DNA of 64,000 bases from Acinetobacter sp. TR3. Its GTDB lineage: Bacteria; Pseudomonadota; Gammaproteobacteria; Pseudomonadales; Moraxellaceae. The notes under the pieces are model-generated. The model was not told the DNA's origin, searched no databases, and worked only from the letters and a program-made list of their open reading frames with translations. The stretch is from positions 2,108,001 to 2,172,000 of the forward strand of contig NZ_CP114264.1 of assembly GCF_027105055.1 (NCBI RefSeq). Reading direction: 5' to 3'. The position numbers and the translations under genes are program-made. Below, in pieces: positions 19,342 through 28,308 of the stretch; position 1 is the stretch's first letter, and every line of letters starts with the position of its first letter.

Positions 19342-20412
19342 ATGAGTATTCAAGTTAAAAATATTGAAAAACACTTCGGTGCATTCCATGCACTCAAAAA
19401 TATCTCTTTAGACTTTCCTGAAGGTGAATTAGTTGCTTTGCTTGGACCTTCAGGCTGTGGAAAAACAACATTATTACGCATCATTGCGGGTTTAGAATCT
19501 GCTGATCATGGTCAGGTTCTTCTTGAAGGTGAAGATGCGACCAATATCCATGTTCGTGAACGTCAAGTCGGTTTTGTATTTCAGCACTATGCATTATTTC
19601 GCCATATGACTGTGTTTGATAATATTGCTTTTGGTTTACGCGTTCGCCCACGTGCAACTCGTCCATCAGAAGCCGAAATTAAAAAACGTGTCACGCGCTT
19701 ATTAGATTTGGTTCAACTGGGTTTCTTAGCTGATCGTTACCCTGCTCAACTTTCAGGTGGACAACGTCAACGTATTGCACTAGCACGCGCCCTTGCCGTA
19801 GAACCACGTGTTTTATTACTCGATGAACCGTTTGGTGCACTTGATGCCAAAGTTCGTAAAGAACTACGTCGTTGGTTACGAACCTTACATGATGAACTAC
19901 ACATCACATCAATTTTTGTTACCCATGACCAAGAAGAAGCCTTAGAAGTTGCGGATCAAATCATCGTCATGAACAAAGGTGATGTTGAACAAATCGGTTC
20001 ACCTCGTGAAGTGTATGAAAAACCTGCAACCCCCTTTGTTTTTGATTTCTTAGGTCAAGCAAATCGTTTTGAAGGTGAACATACAGGCGGTATTATCCGT
20101 ATCGGTGATGATCGCATTCAATTACCGACATCATTGGAAGCACCGCAAGGAAAAGTGATTGCATTTGCACGACCAAATGAATTACATATTCATACCCGAC
20201 CTCAAGAGAATACGATTGAGGCAACGTTTATACGTGAGGTCTGGATTGCGGGCAAAGTCATTGCGGAATTACAAGATCGCAGTGGGCGTACCATTGAGAT
20301 TTTACTTAGTGTAGAAGAAGCAAATTTACATCAATTTAGACCAAATCAAACCGTCTGGATTAGTGCGGCTCAACTTCATTTATTTGCAGACCAAACGACT
20401 CAAGTTGCTTAG
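19342..20412 (+). CDS. cysA: sulfate/thiosulfate ABC transporter ATPase CysA
   Basis: A 356-residue ATPase that powers sulfate import. Walker A GPSGCGKT (35-42), the signature LSGGQRQR, Walker [13 protein letters not shown] and the H loop THDQEEAL are intact. The C-terminal TOBE-like domain (after about residue 235) is typical of CysA. It is separated from cysW by 11 bases, with AAGGA before the ATG, and is followed by the CysB-like regulator gene. Confidence 0.95.
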   Translation: MSIQVKNIEKHFGAFHALKNISLDFPEGELVALLGPSGCGKTTLLRIIAGLESADHGQVLLEGEDATNIHVRERQVGFVFQHYALFRHMTVFDNIAFGLRVRPRATRPSEAEIKKRVTRLLDLVQLGFLADRYPAQLSGGQRQRIALARALAVEPRVLLLDEPFGALDAKVRKELRRWLRTLHDELHITSIFVTHDQEEALEVADQIIVMNKGDVEQIGSPREVYEKPATPFVFDFLGQANRFEGEHTGGIIRIGDDRIQLPTSLEAPQGKVIAFARPNELHIHTRPQENTIEATFIREVWIAGKVIAELQDRSGRTIEILLSVEEANLHQFRPNQTVWISAAQLHLFADQTTQVA

Positions 20413-20477
20413 AATAATATCTTGAGGGCGGTTAAATAAATTTGATCGTTCCTCATCTTTTATGTGGAAAAATTATT

Positions 20478-21401
20478 ATGAACTTTCAACAACTCAGAAT
20501 TATTCGAGAAACTGTTCGCCAAAACTTTAATTTAACTGAAGCTTCTGCGGCACTTTATACCTCCCAATCTGGTGTCAGTAAGCACATTAAAGATTTAGAA
20601 GATGAATTGGGTGTACAGCTCTTTGTACGCAAAGGTAAACGTTTACTTGGTTTGACTGAACCCGGTCAATCCTTATTAAGTATTGTGGAACGTATGTTGG
20701 TCGATGCTGACAATATTAAACGTCTAGCTGATGACTTTAATAAAGTTGATGAAGGTACATTAACGATTGCAACCACGCATACCCAAGCACGGTATGTTCT
20801 TCCACCGATTGTGAATCAATTTAAAAAATTATTTCCAAAAGTACATTTGGTTTTACAACAAGCGAGTCCTGTTGAAATCGCAGAAATGCTACTCCAAGGT
20901 GAAGCAGATATTGGTATCGCAACTGAATCTTTGACAACGGAAGAGAACTTAGCAAGCGTACCTTATTATGAATGGCACCATAGTATCATTACACCGAAAG
21001 ACCACCCTTTGACTAAGTTAGATAAAATTAGTTTAGATGTATTAGCCGAATATCCATTAATCACATATCACGGTGGTTTTACAGGACGTTCAAAAATTGA
21101 TAAAGCCTTTGAAGATGCACATTTACATGCAGACATCGTAATGTCTGCCCTCGATGCCGATGTGATTAAAACCTATGTTGAATTGAATATGGGGGTCGGT
21201 ATTGTCAATGATGTCGCCTATGACAATGATAAAGACTACCGTTTAGAACAATTAAAAACTGATGTTTTTGGAGTGAATACAACATGGATTGCTGTGCGTA
21301 AAGGACATCTTTTACGTGGCTATGGTTATGAGTTTATTTCTTTATGTTCGCCAAAAACAAACATAAAAGAACTTAAAAAAGTGGCTTATCCAGAAGAATA
21401 A
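20478..21401 (+). CDS. cysB: CysB-like LysR-family regulator
   Basis: A 307-residue LysR-type transcription factor. The N-terminal winged helix-turn-helix (residues 1-60) includes EASAALYTSQSGVSKHIKDLEDELG, closely matching CysB. The sensor domain carries GTLTIATTHTQARYVLPP, the CysB inducer-binding region. CysB activates sulfate uptake and cysteine synthesis genes in response to N-acetylserine. I start at the ATG 20478; an upstream TTG at 20442 would give 12 unlike-family residues. It lies directly after its likely target operon and may be cotranscribed with it. Confidence 0.9.
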   Translation: MNFQQLRIIRETVRQNFNLTEASAALYTSQSGVSKHIKDLEDELGVQLFVRKGKRLLGLTEPGQSLLSIVERMLVDADNIKRLADDFNKVDEGTLTIATTHTQARYVLPPIVNQFKKLFPKVHLVLQQASPVEIAEMLLQGEADIGIATESLTTEENLASVPYYEWHHSIITPKDHPLTKLDKISLDVLAEYPLITYHGGFTGRSKIDKAFEDAHLHADIVMSALDADVIKTYVELNMGVGIVNDVAYDNDKDYRLEQLKTDVFGVNTTWIAVRKGHLLRGYGYEFISLCSPKTNIKELKKVAYPEE

Positions 21402-21460
21402 ATCAAACAAAATGAATGGCTTTACTATTGACCATTTATTTTGACCTTAAATCTGAGCAT

Positions 21461-21488
21461 AAAAAAACGAGCTTTAAGCTCGTTTTTT
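21461..21488. terminator. bidirectional terminator between cysB and the outer-membrane protein gene
   Basis: A perfect palindrome: A run, ACGAGCTT/AAGCTCGT, T run. The A and T tracts on both sides suit both strands, and the two genes converge on it. Confidence 0.9.
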
Positions 21489-21505
21489 TATGTAGAGTTG
21501 GTGGA

Positions 21506-22258
21506 TTAGAACTTAAAGCTCACACCCACTTTAGCCACTGGCATCCACTCATATTTACTTTTGTTAGCAATTTTGTCTTGCTCATCAGCAACCGCCTGAT
21601 CAATCGGCTTAGCTCCAGTAACACCTTTTAAGTTGTAAGCATCAAGTTTTACATCAGGGTTACCTGTGTAGTAGGCACCAACCTCACCAAACAAACCAAT
21701 ATTTTTATACACTGGTGCATTCAAACCTAAACCGACATAAGGCGCGATGTTATTTTTATATGACATTTTGCCACGTACACCACCCTCTTGCCCAGCATTA
21801 ACAACTTCATAATCATTGTTGTCAATTGTTAAAGTACGACCTGATGATGTACGTTTCTGAAGATCATAATCATTATCAAGATACCCCACACCTGCTGCTA
21901 CATAAAGCGAACGAGCGAACGCATTTTGACTCGCACCCCATGGATAAAGTTCAGCATTTAAATATGTGTTGTTATTCTCCATATCAAGATCATATTTGGT
22001 GCCATCAATTTTGACATCATCAGACCATGAAATATCACCACCATTATAACCAAGACTTAAACCTACATAAGGATTAACACGGTAAGAAATTGCACCACCG
22101 TAACCTGTTGTACCGACCTCAGCACGAACTGAAACTGGATTTAAATAAGAAGGGAATGCATAAACCGATTCCTTCACAACTTGCTCATCAGCTGCAAATG
22201 TAGAACCTGCAATTACTGTTAAAACACTCGCTGCTAACACAACACGCAAAGCTTTCAT
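21506..22258 (-). CDS. outer-membrane beta-barrel protein
   Basis: A 250-residue exported protein. The signal peptide is residues 1-22 (ending STFAA). Alternating hydrophobic strands and aromatic girdles (YVGLSLGYNGG, LYVAAGVGYLDN, YVGLGLNAPVYKNIGLFGEVGAYYTG) and a terminal Phe in VGVSFKF are the marks of an outer-membrane barrel, probably eight strands. It resembles OmpW/opacity-type barrels in size, but I cannot assign a named family. A GGAG-like site precedes the ATG; monocistronic. Confidence 0.75.
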   Translation of the reverse strand: MKALRVVLAASVLTVIAGSTFAADEQVVKESVYAFPSYLNPVSVRAEVGTTGYGGAISYRVNPYVGLSLGYNGGDISWSDDVKIDGTKYDLDMENNNTYLNAELYPWGASQNAFARSLYVAAGVGYLDNDYDLQKRTSSGRTLTIDNNDYEVVNAGQEGGVRGKMSYKNNIAPYVGLGLNAPVYKNIGLFGEVGAYYTGNPDVKLDAYNLKGVTGAKPIDQAVADEQDKIANKSKYEWMPVAKVGVSFKF

Positions 22259-22547
22259 TGATGTCTCCTCAAAAATGCTCTTATTAAATATAATTGTTTC
22301 TGTATACGCATCATAAAAGATCGACAGATAACTTTTTATACAGAAACTGATTACTTTTTGTTATTTTTTGATACAAATTAAGGATAATTGTATAATTAAA
22401 AATTATAGATAAAAAACAACACACTCCAAGTTTATTACAATCTTATTGCTTATATTTAAAACAATTTATTGTAACGACTTTTTTCAAAGATTCTTGTGTC
22501 AAATTAGTGTAAAATCTCGGAAATTTATTTTTGGAAGAATGAAGATC

Positions 22548-23369
22548 ATGTCTCAGCTTTCTACAATCATCGAGCAAGCCTTTGAAGACCGTGCAAACTA
22601 TAGTGCAGCAGATTGCCCTACTGAAATTCGTCAAGCTGTTGAACAAGCATTAACGGGTTTAGACAATGGTACACTTCGTGTCGCTGAAAAAATCGATGGT
22701 GAGTGGGTTGTTCACCAATGGCTAAAAAAAGCTGTTTTACTTTCATTCAAACTGAATGACAACCAGCCAATCGAAGCATGTGATCTACAGTTTTATGACA
22801 AGGTTGCAACAAAATATTCAGGTTGGACTGAAGAACAATTTAAAGCTGCTGGTGTACGTGTTGTACCACCTGCTGTTGCTCGTCGTGGTAGCTTCCAAGC
22901 GAAAAATGTCGTATTGATGCCATCGTATGTCAATATTGGTGCTTATGTAGATGAAGGTACCATGGTTGATACATGGGCAACTGTGGGTTCATGTGCTCAA
23001 ATCGGTAAAAACGTTCATTTATCTGGTGGCGTTGGTATCGGTGGCGTACTCGAACCATTACAAGCAAATCCAACGATTATTGAAGACAACTGCTTCATCG
23101 GTGCTCGTTCAGAAATCGTTGAAGGTGTGATTGTTGAAGAAGGTTCAGTGATTTCAATGGGTGTCTTCATTGGTCAATCAACTAAAATCTTTGATCGTGA
23201 AACTGGTGAAATCCACTATGGTCGCGTACCAGCAGGTTCAGTCGTTGTTGCAGGTAGCCTTCCATCAAAATGTGGTACTTACAGCCTTTACGCTGCAATT
23301 ATCGTGAAAAAAGTTGATGCGAAAACACGTGCAAAAACTAGCTTGAACGATTTATTACGCGCAGACTAA
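22548..23369 (+). CDS. dapD: 2,3,4,5-tetrahydropyridine-2,6-dicarboxylate N-succinyltransferase
   Basis: Adds succinyl-CoA to tetrahydrodipicolinate in the lysine/diaminopimelate pathway, supplying peptidoglycan. A mainly helical N domain precedes a left-handed beta-helix of hexapeptide repeats (from [17 protein letters not shown] to [22 protein letters not shown]). The start at 22548 gives 273 residues, the family's length, with GGAAG ten bases upstream; longer in-frame starts lack such a site. The region upstream (22259-22547) is AT-rich and holds the promoter. Confidence 0.96.
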   Translation: MSQLSTIIEQAFEDRANYSAADCPTEIRQAVEQALTGLDNGTLRVAEKIDGEWVVHQWLKKAVLLSFKLNDNQPIEACDLQFYDKVATKYSGWTEEQFKAAGVRVVPPAVARRGSFQAKNVVLMPSYVNIGAYVDEGTMVDTWATVGSCAQIGKNVHLSGGVGIGGVLEPLQANPTIIEDNCFIGARSEIVEGVIVEEGSVISMGVFIGQSTKIFDRETGEIHYGRVPAGSVVVAGSLPSKCGTYSLYAAIIVKKVDAKTRAKTSLNDLLRAD

Positions 23370-23403
23370 TTTATAACGTTTCTCGGAGTCTCATCGCTCC
23401 TCG

Positions 23404-23441
23404 TCTCTACGATCAGCTATGGTCGTAGAGATTTTGTTTTT
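23404..23441 (+). terminator. terminator after dapD
   Basis: Eight-base-pair stem CTCTACGA/TCGTAGAG with a ten-base loop, followed by ATTTTGTTTTTT. It lies 35 bases after the dapD stop codon. Confidence 0.75.
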
Positions 23442-23485
23442 TATGTACTTGCTGCTTATGTAGCAACTGTTTGTGGTAACTATTT

Positions 23486-24196
23486 ATGGCTTCCTTACGC
23501 TCTTCTGCAATTCCTGTGTCTGATCCTGCGGCTGGTTTACGTATTACCGAGATCTTCTATTCTTTGCAAGGCGAAGCGAATACTTTTGGTTTACCGACCG
23601 TTTTTATTCGTTTAACGGGTTGTCCTTTACGTTGTAGTTATTGTGATACGACTTATTCATTTGAAGGTGGCGAACGTTTATCCCTTGAACAGATTATCGA
23701 AACAGCAAGCCAGCATAAAACACCTTATATCTGTGTGACAGGTGGCGAACCGCTTGCACAACCAAACTGTCTGATTTTATTACAACGTCTTTGTGATCTT
23801 GGATTTGAAGTTTCACTTGAAACCAGTGGTGCTTTAGATGTATCGAAAGTTGACCCTCGTGTTTCCAAAGTGTTGGATTTAAAAACACCAACGTCAAAAG
23901 AAGACCATCGTAATTTATATAGTAATCTTGACCATCTCACCCCACATGACCAGATTAAATTTGTGATTTGTAATCGTGCTGACTATGAGTGGTCAAAACA
24001 GCAACTTGAACAATTTCAGTTGCAAGATAAAGTAAGTACGGTATGGTTCTCACCAGCCTTTGCTATCGAAAAAGGTGCTGTCGGATTGCCTGCTTTGGCT
24101 CGCGATTTAGCACAGTGGATTTTAGATGACCATCTCCCTGTTCGCTTTCAATTACAGTTGCATAAACTGTTATGGAATGATGAATCTGGTCGTTAA
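23486..24196 (+). CDS. queE: 7-carboxy-7-deazaguanine synthase QueE
   Basis: A 236-residue radical SAM enzyme that contracts 6-carboxy-tetrahydropterin to the 7-deazaguanine ring in queuosine synthesis. The cluster motif is GCPLRCSYC with Cys46, Cys50 and Cys53. YSLQGEANTFGLPTVFIRLTG precedes it, and CVTGGEP is the SAM-binding GGE motif. It is followed 66 bases later by queC, the next enzyme of the pathway. Confidence 0.95.
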   Translation: MASLRSSAIPVSDPAAGLRITEIFYSLQGEANTFGLPTVFIRLTGCPLRCSYCDTTYSFEGGERLSLEQIIETASQHKTPYICVTGGEPLAQPNCLILLQRLCDLGFEVSLETSGALDVSKVDPRVSKVLDLKTPTSKEDHRNLYSNLDHLTPHDQIKFVICNRADYEWSKQQLEQFQLQDKVSTVWFSPAFAIEKGAVGLPALARDLAQWILDDHLPVRFQLQLHKLLWNDESGR

Positions 24197-24262
24197 AATA
24201 CTAAACATATCCGTTCTGCAAAATAGATCGGCTTTTATCAAATTTATTTTTTAGGTTGAATC

Positions 24263-24943
24263 ATGGAAAATAATATGCGTTCTCGTGCCATCGTATTATT
24301 GTCTGGCGGCTTAGACTCAACAACGTGTCTTGCTTGGGCACAAGCAAATTATGATTGTATTGCATTAAGCTTTATGTATGGGCAACGCTCAACGACCGAA
24401 CTTGATGCAGCCAAAGCACTTGCACAACGTGCAGGTGTAGAACATCGTGTGATTAATATTGATTTAGGCAATTTAGGCGGCTCTGCGCTTACAGATCATA
24501 ACATTGATGTACCTGAACAATTACAAGAAGGGATTCCTGTAACTTATGTTCCAGCGCGTAACACCATTTTCCTTTCATATGCCCTTGCAGCAGCAGAAGT
24601 TTTTGACGCTCAAGCCATTGTGATTGGTGTCAATGCTGTTGATTATTCAGGATATCCAGATTGTCGCCCAGAATTTATTGACGCTTTTGCCAATCTTGCA
24701 CGTTTGGCAACAAAGGCAGGTGTGGAAGGAAAACCCCTTAAAATTGAAACACCTTTGTTACATTTATCCAAAGCGAATATTATACGCTTAGGTATCGAAC
24801 ATGGCGTAGACTATAGCCAAACAGTATCCTGCTATCAGGCAGATGCTCAAGGACGTGCCTGTGGCAAATGCGACAGTTGCCGTTTACGCCAACAAGGTTT
24901 CATCGAAGCAGGTATTACGGACCCTACACGTTATACTGAATAA
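24263..24943 (+). CDS. queC: 7-cyano-7-deazaguanine synthase QueC
   Basis: A 226-residue PP-loop ATPase that turns CDG into preQ0 using ammonia and ATP. The PP-loop is SGGLDS (14-19) and the C-terminal zinc site is in [33 protein letters not shown] and [15 protein letters not shown] are family motifs. It forms a likely two-gene unit with queE for modification of GUN-anticodon tRNAs, including the tRNA-Asn copies at the start of this window. Confidence 0.96.
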   Translation: MENNMRSRAIVLLSGGLDSTTCLAWAQANYDCIALSFMYGQRSTTELDAAKALAQRAGVEHRVINIDLGNLGGSALTDHNIDVPEQLQEGIPVTYVPARNTIFLSYALAAAEVFDAQAIVIGVNAVDYSGYPDCRPEFIDAFANLARLATKAGVEGKPLKIETPLLHLSKANIIRLGIEHGVDYSQTVSCYQADAQGRACGKCDSCRLRQQGFIEAGITDPTRYTE

Positions 24944-24973
24944 ACGATATAGGGCAATCATTAGGTACAATAT

Positions 24974-25399
24974 ATGAAGTTTTTAAAATCAAATCTTATT
25001 CTTTCTACAATGATGTCAGCGACTGCTTTATTTGCAATGGCAACTCACGCAGCTGATAATCCATTACAAGCAGCATATAAAAGTACCAATGTAAAATCTG
25101 CATTGATTAACGTCTGTAAGGAACAAACCACTAAAGGTGGCAAGTTATCAGCTGCGGAAGTGAGTAAATTTTGTGGTTGCCAAATTGATGCTCAAGGAAA
25201 AGTAACTGAGGCTCAAAAATGGGAAATTCAAAGCGCAATCAATGCGAAGAAAAGCCCAAGTTCTTTAGCATTTGTTCAGCAACAAAATAAAGAATTACAA
25301 GCTTGCTTAGGTGCACCACTGGTCTCTAAGCTTGAAAAGTTAACTGAAGAAGCGATGAAAGCAGCTCAACAACAGCAGCAACAAGCACCGAAAAAATAA
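24974..25399 (+). CDS. secreted protein of unknown function with Cys-rich centre
   Basis: A 141-residue exported protein. The signal peptide spans about residues 1-26 (ending THAAD). The mature part is helical and contains four Cys residues, including the tight CGC pair in VSKFCGCQID, with other Cys at INVCKEQ and LQACLGA, so disulfides are likely. The C terminus is a Gln run (AAQQQQQQAPKK). No known family recognised. It follows queC by 30 bases but has its own terminator. Confidence 0.6.
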   Translation: MKFLKSNLILSTMMSATALFAMATHAADNPLQAAYKSTNVKSALINVCKEQTTKGGKLSAAEVSKFCGCQIDAQGKVTEAQKWEIQSAINAKKSPSSLAFVQQQNKELQACLGAPLVSKLEKLTEEAMKAAQQQQQQAPKK

Positions 25400-25418
25400 G
25401 CGAATATTGTTAAAAATG

Positions 25419-25444
25419 AAGCCTGCATTTATGCAGGCTTTTTT
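25419..25444 (+). terminator. terminator after the secreted protein gene
   Basis: Ten-base-pair perfect stem AAGCCTGCAT/ATGCAGGCTT with loop TT, followed by four T. Confidence 0.9.
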
Positions 25445-25492
25445 ATGAGTTCTGTTAAAATTTCTTTTATCTTGAATAAGTTGAATTACACC

Positions 25493-26179
25493 ATGCAGGA
25501 TCAATGGAAGACCAATACCCATCAACGACAATGTATTGTTTCATTTAGTGGGGGGAAAGACAGTTCACTTGCCCTGTACCATACCATGCAAACAGGCAAA
25601 GCGACTGGATTGATTGTCATGCTAGAAGAACAAGGTCAACGCTCTCGTTCACACGCGATGCCACTCGATATTATTCAAGCACAAGCAGATGCGATTGGTT
25701 TACCTGTATTTATGACTTCTTCAAGTTGGGCTGATTACGAAAGTAAATTTATTGAGCTTTTACAACAAGCTAAACAACAAGGTGCAGAAGTACTGGTCAC
25801 AGGCGATCTAGATATGCCTAAATATGGTTGTTGGCATGATCGTGTAACTCAACACGTTGGGCTTAAATTGGGTATGCCCCTTTGGTTACGTCCTCACCGT
25901 GAAGTAGTTGAGGAGTTTATTCGCTTAGGATTTCGCAGTATCGTCGTGACCGTTAATCTTAAACTAGGCATGAAAGTAGAAGATCTGGGTAAAATTCTCA
26001 CTCTCGACTATATTCAAGAATTAGAAAATCGCGGGATAGACCCATGTGGAGAAGGTGGTGAATTTCATACTACTGTTATAGATGGGCCAATTTTTAACAA
26101 AGCAATTCCTGTAAGACACAGAGATATTGTTTATCATGAAGAATATGCTTTTTTACCACTTGAACTAGACCAACTTTAG
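25493..26179 (+). CDS. Dph6-like ATP pyrophosphatase (diphthine-ammonia ligase family)
   Basis: A PP-loop ATPase. From the ATG at 25493 it has 228 residues, with the ATP motif SFSGGKDSS at 17-25 and the family features LVTGDLDMPKYGCWHDRV and GIDPCGEGGEFHT. In eukaryotes and archaea this family makes diphthamide on elongation factor 2, which bacteria lack, so the bacterial substrate is unknown. An in-frame ATG at 25445 would overlap the upstream terminator, so I prefer the internal start, though no clear ribosome-binding site precedes it. Confidence 0.75.
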   Translation: MQDQWKTNTHQRQCIVSFSGGKDSSLALYHTMQTGKATGLIVMLEEQGQRSRSHAMPLDIIQAQADAIGLPVFMTSSSWADYESKFIELLQQAKQQGAEVLVTGDLDMPKYGCWHDRVTQHVGLKLGMPLWLRPHREVVEEFIRLGFRSIVVTVNLKLGMKVEDLGKILTLDYIQELENRGIDPCGEGGEFHTTVIDGPIFNKAIPVRHRDIVYHEEYAFLPLELDQL

Positions 26180-26198
26180 TTTTATTGAAGGAATCGAA

Positions 26199-26663
26199 AT
26201 GTCTGAGAATATTGAATTACCGAATCATACTTTTCCAACAACACAAGGTGAAGTGAATCTAGCTGAACTCACCAATGAATGGTTAGTACTCTATTTTTAC
26301 CCAAAAGATTCAACACCAGGCTGTACGACTCAAGCGATCGGCTTTTCATGCTTAAAAGATCAATTTGAAGGATTACATTGTCAAATTTTTGGAGTGTCTA
26401 GAGATTCTGTCAAAGCACATCAAAATTTTACTGAAAAACAAGCACTCACAATTGATTTAATTAGTGATAAAGAAGAAGTGTTATGCAAACATTTTGATGT
26501 GATTAAAGAAAAAAATATGTATGGCAAACAAGTGATGGGCATCGAACGTTCAACTTTTATTTTTCACAACAAACAGTTAGTGAAAAGCTATCGAAAAGTC
26601 AAAGCTGCTGGGCATGCTGAACAAGTATTGGAAGATCTAAAAGCATTGCAAGGTACTTCATAA
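26199..26663 (+). CDS. bcp: Bcp-type peroxiredoxin (thioredoxin-dependent)
   Basis: A 154-residue AhpC/TSA-family peroxidase. The peroxidatic Cys42 is in the canonical YPKDSTPGCTTQA. In E. coli Bcp the resolving Cys is five residues further on; here that position is Ile47, while a Cys occurs at position 51. It is probably a one-Cys enzyme or one with a shifted resolving Cys. A conserved Arg is in GIERSTFIF. AAGGA precedes the ATG. It follows the Dph6-like gene by 19 bases. Confidence 0.85.
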   Translation: MSENIELPNHTFPTTQGEVNLAELTNEWLVLYFYPKDSTPGCTTQAIGFSCLKDQFEGLHCQIFGVSRDSVKAHQNFTEKQALTIDLISDKEEVLCKHFDVIKEKNMYGKQVMGIERSTFIFHNKQLVKSYRKVKAAGHAEQVLEDLKALQGTS

Positions 26664-26674
26664 TGTTGAGTAAC

Positions 26675-26704
26675 AAAAAAGCGAGTATGGAACTCGCTTT
26701 TTTG
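26675..26704 (+). terminator. terminator after bcp
   Basis: Twelve-base-pair stem AAAAAAGCGAGT/ACTCGCTTTTTT with a five-base loop, about ten bases after the stop codon. Confidence 0.9.
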
Positions 26705-26776
26705 TTATGGGTAAATTGCCCACTGCTTACACCTTAACGTATGATAAAAAGATTAAAATAATTAAAGATATTTACA

Positions 26777-27352
26777 ATGAATTATCGCAGCCTAGTTTAT
26801 TTGTTTCCTTTATTTTTTATACTCTCAGGTTGTAATGCTAATGCGCCACAAACCGCAATGACTGAAGAAAACTTAGTCTCTGTACCACAAATTCAAATCG
26901 AAACAACAGAAATCCATTGCCAAGATTTACAAAACCCTGCCTATCAGCAAGTGATTATCCATGCCATCAATGAAATTCGTCAGCATCCACGCCAATGTGG
27001 TCAGCAACATTTCGCTGCTGCTGCACCCTTAAGATGGAATCAGCACTTATATCAAAGTGCTTTTGCTCATGCCGAAGATATGGCAAGTCACAACATGCTT
27101 GGACATATCAGCAGCACTGGATTAGATTTAAAAGCACGTCTAAAACAATCTGAATTTAAAGGTCGAGGTGGCGGTGAAAATGTTGCAAGAGGACAAAAAA
27201 ATTTAAATGAAGTGATGTCAGTATGGCTTACGAGCCCAGTACATTGTAGTAATCTAATGCATCCTAAATTTACAGACTACGCTATTGCCTGTACATCTGA
27301 CCAATCCACCAAACAAAAGAGCTACTGGACGCAACAATTTGGTGTTCGCTAG
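26777..27352 (+). CDS. CAP-domain (SCP/PR-1-like) lipoprotein
   Basis: A 191-residue lipoprotein: signal peptide with lipobox LSGC (Cys19). The CAP domain covers about residues 60-190 and shows RWNQHLYQSAFAHAEDMAS, GHISSTGLDLKAR, GGGENVARGQ and HCSNLMHPKFTDYAIAC. The last two match the CAP1/CAP2-type cavity residues (His and Glu). The biochemical role of bacterial CAP lipoproteins is not settled. It is followed 12 bases later by a VOC gene. Confidence 0.8.
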   Translation: MNYRSLVYLFPLFFILSGCNANAPQTAMTEENLVSVPQIQIETTEIHCQDLQNPAYQQVIIHAINEIRQHPRQCGQQHFAAAAPLRWNQHLYQSAFAHAEDMASHNMLGHISSTGLDLKARLKQSEFKGRGGGENVARGQKNLNEVMSVWLTSPVHCSNLMHPKFTDYAIACTSDQSTKQKSYWTQQFGVR

Positions 27353-27364
27353 CAAGGACGAATA

Positions 27365-27727
27365 ATGCAATCTGGTTCAATCACCCCTATTTTCCGTATT
27401 TTTGATATTGAACTCGCACAATCATTTTATCTTGACTACTTAGGCTTTCAAATCGACTGGCAACACACATTTGGAGATAACTTCCCTGTTTATCTACAAA
27501 TTTCCAAAGATGATTGCATCATCCACCTAACAGAACATTTTGGTGATGCGAGTCCACATAGCGCAATTCGTATTTACTGGGAAAATCTTACTTTGTTACA
27601 TACTGAACTTGAGGCAAAGCACTATCAATTTGCTAAACCTCAAATCGAAAAAACAGACTGGGAAACATTAGAACTCAGTATGACTGATCCTTTTTCAAAT
27701 CGACTGATCTTTTGGGAAGATGCTTAA
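27365..27727 (+). CDS. VOC-superfamily (glyoxalase/bleomycin-resistance-like) protein
   Basis: A 120-residue protein of the vicinal oxygen chelate fold. Beta-alpha-beta-beta-beta modules show ITPIFRIFDIELAQSFYLDYLGF and the C-terminal LSMTDPFSNRLIFWEDA. Candidate metal or ligand residues are the His in DDCIIHLTEHFGD and the late Glu in FWED. It resembles bleomycin-binding proteins of the glyoxalase-like type, but substrate and resistance role are not shown. AAGGAC lies before the ATG; likely cotranscribed with the CAP gene. Confidence 0.75.
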   Translation: MQSGSITPIFRIFDIELAQSFYLDYLGFQIDWQHTFGDNFPVYLQISKDDCIIHLTEHFGDASPHSAIRIYWENLTLLHTELEAKHYQFAKPQIEKTDWETLELSMTDPFSNRLIFWEDA

Positions 27728-28108
27728 TTAGTTCGCTAAAAGTTGATAATAAAAGACTTTAGAAATAATTTTCCACTCACCCTGCTTTTGTACCCATGTT
27801 AGTGCATCATAAAAATATTTAGGTTCAATCACACATTCAACATGTACCATCGCTAACTGATCATGAATCAAATTGATCGCAATAACCTTATCTTGTCTTA
27901 ATTGGTTTTGAGATGCGGGTGAAATACGCTTTTCCACAATAAAGAAATAAGCATCCATATCTAACTTAAGCATAGGCTCATCCGTTATATTGATATAAGT
28001 AGCATCGGAATGAAATACATTCTTCAATTTATCTACATCACAAAAGTACAGACCATCAAAGTACTTTTCGAGTTGCTGTTGAATCTCAGTTATCGAATTA
28101 TTTTGCAT
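27728..28108 (-). CDS. NTF2-like (SnoaL/lumazine-binding-like) protein
   Basis: A 126-residue protein with the cone-shaped NTF2-like fold. The N-terminal helix ITEIQQQLEKYFDGLYFCDVDKLKNVFHSDATYINI and the C-terminal strand KQGEWKIISKVFYYQ are the family's marks. It is often a small-molecule binder or enzyme in accessory loci; no catalytic residues can be assigned. It lies back to back with a remnant LysR reading frame, an arrangement usual for a regulator and its divergent target. Confidence 0.7.
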   Translation of the reverse strand: MQNNSITEIQQQLEKYFDGLYFCDVDKLKNVFHSDATYINITDEPMLKLDMDAYFFIVEKRISPASQNQLRQDKVIAINLIHDQLAMVHVECVIEPKYFYDALTWVQKQGEWKIISKVFYYQLLAN

Positions 28109-28119
28109 TTTATGTACCT

Positions 28120-28308
28120 ATTATTTGTCTATTACAAACCTATCGTTTTATTGTAGAAAAAGAGCTTAAAAATGGAGATTTTATTGAAGTCCTTACGGAA
28201 TTTTCAGGTAGTTCACGCCCATTTTCTTTACTTTATCCATCAAAAAAACACGAATCATTCCATATTCGTGTTTTCATCGATTTTCTGATTAAAGAACTAA
28301 AATCTTAA
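28120..28308 (+). pseudogene. 3' remnant of a LysR-family regulator gene
   Basis: An open frame of about 62 codons without a start, ending in TAA at 28306-28308. It translates to a LysR-type sensor-domain end: RFIVEKELKNGDFIEVLTEF, then RPFSLLYPSKKHESFHIRVF and FLIKELKS. The pattern (G.. LVEVL ... P..LLYP..RH.S.RVRAFIDFL) is that of LysR regulators acting on dehydrogenase or oxidase genes. The DNA-binding part is missing; its place is taken by the start of the NTF2-like gene. Confidence 0.75.

Noticed and set aside
20442-20477. Longer start (TTG 20442) for the CysB-like regulator
   Set aside because: The extra 12 residues do not match LysR starts; the ATG at 20478 begins the conserved helix-turn-helix as in CysB.
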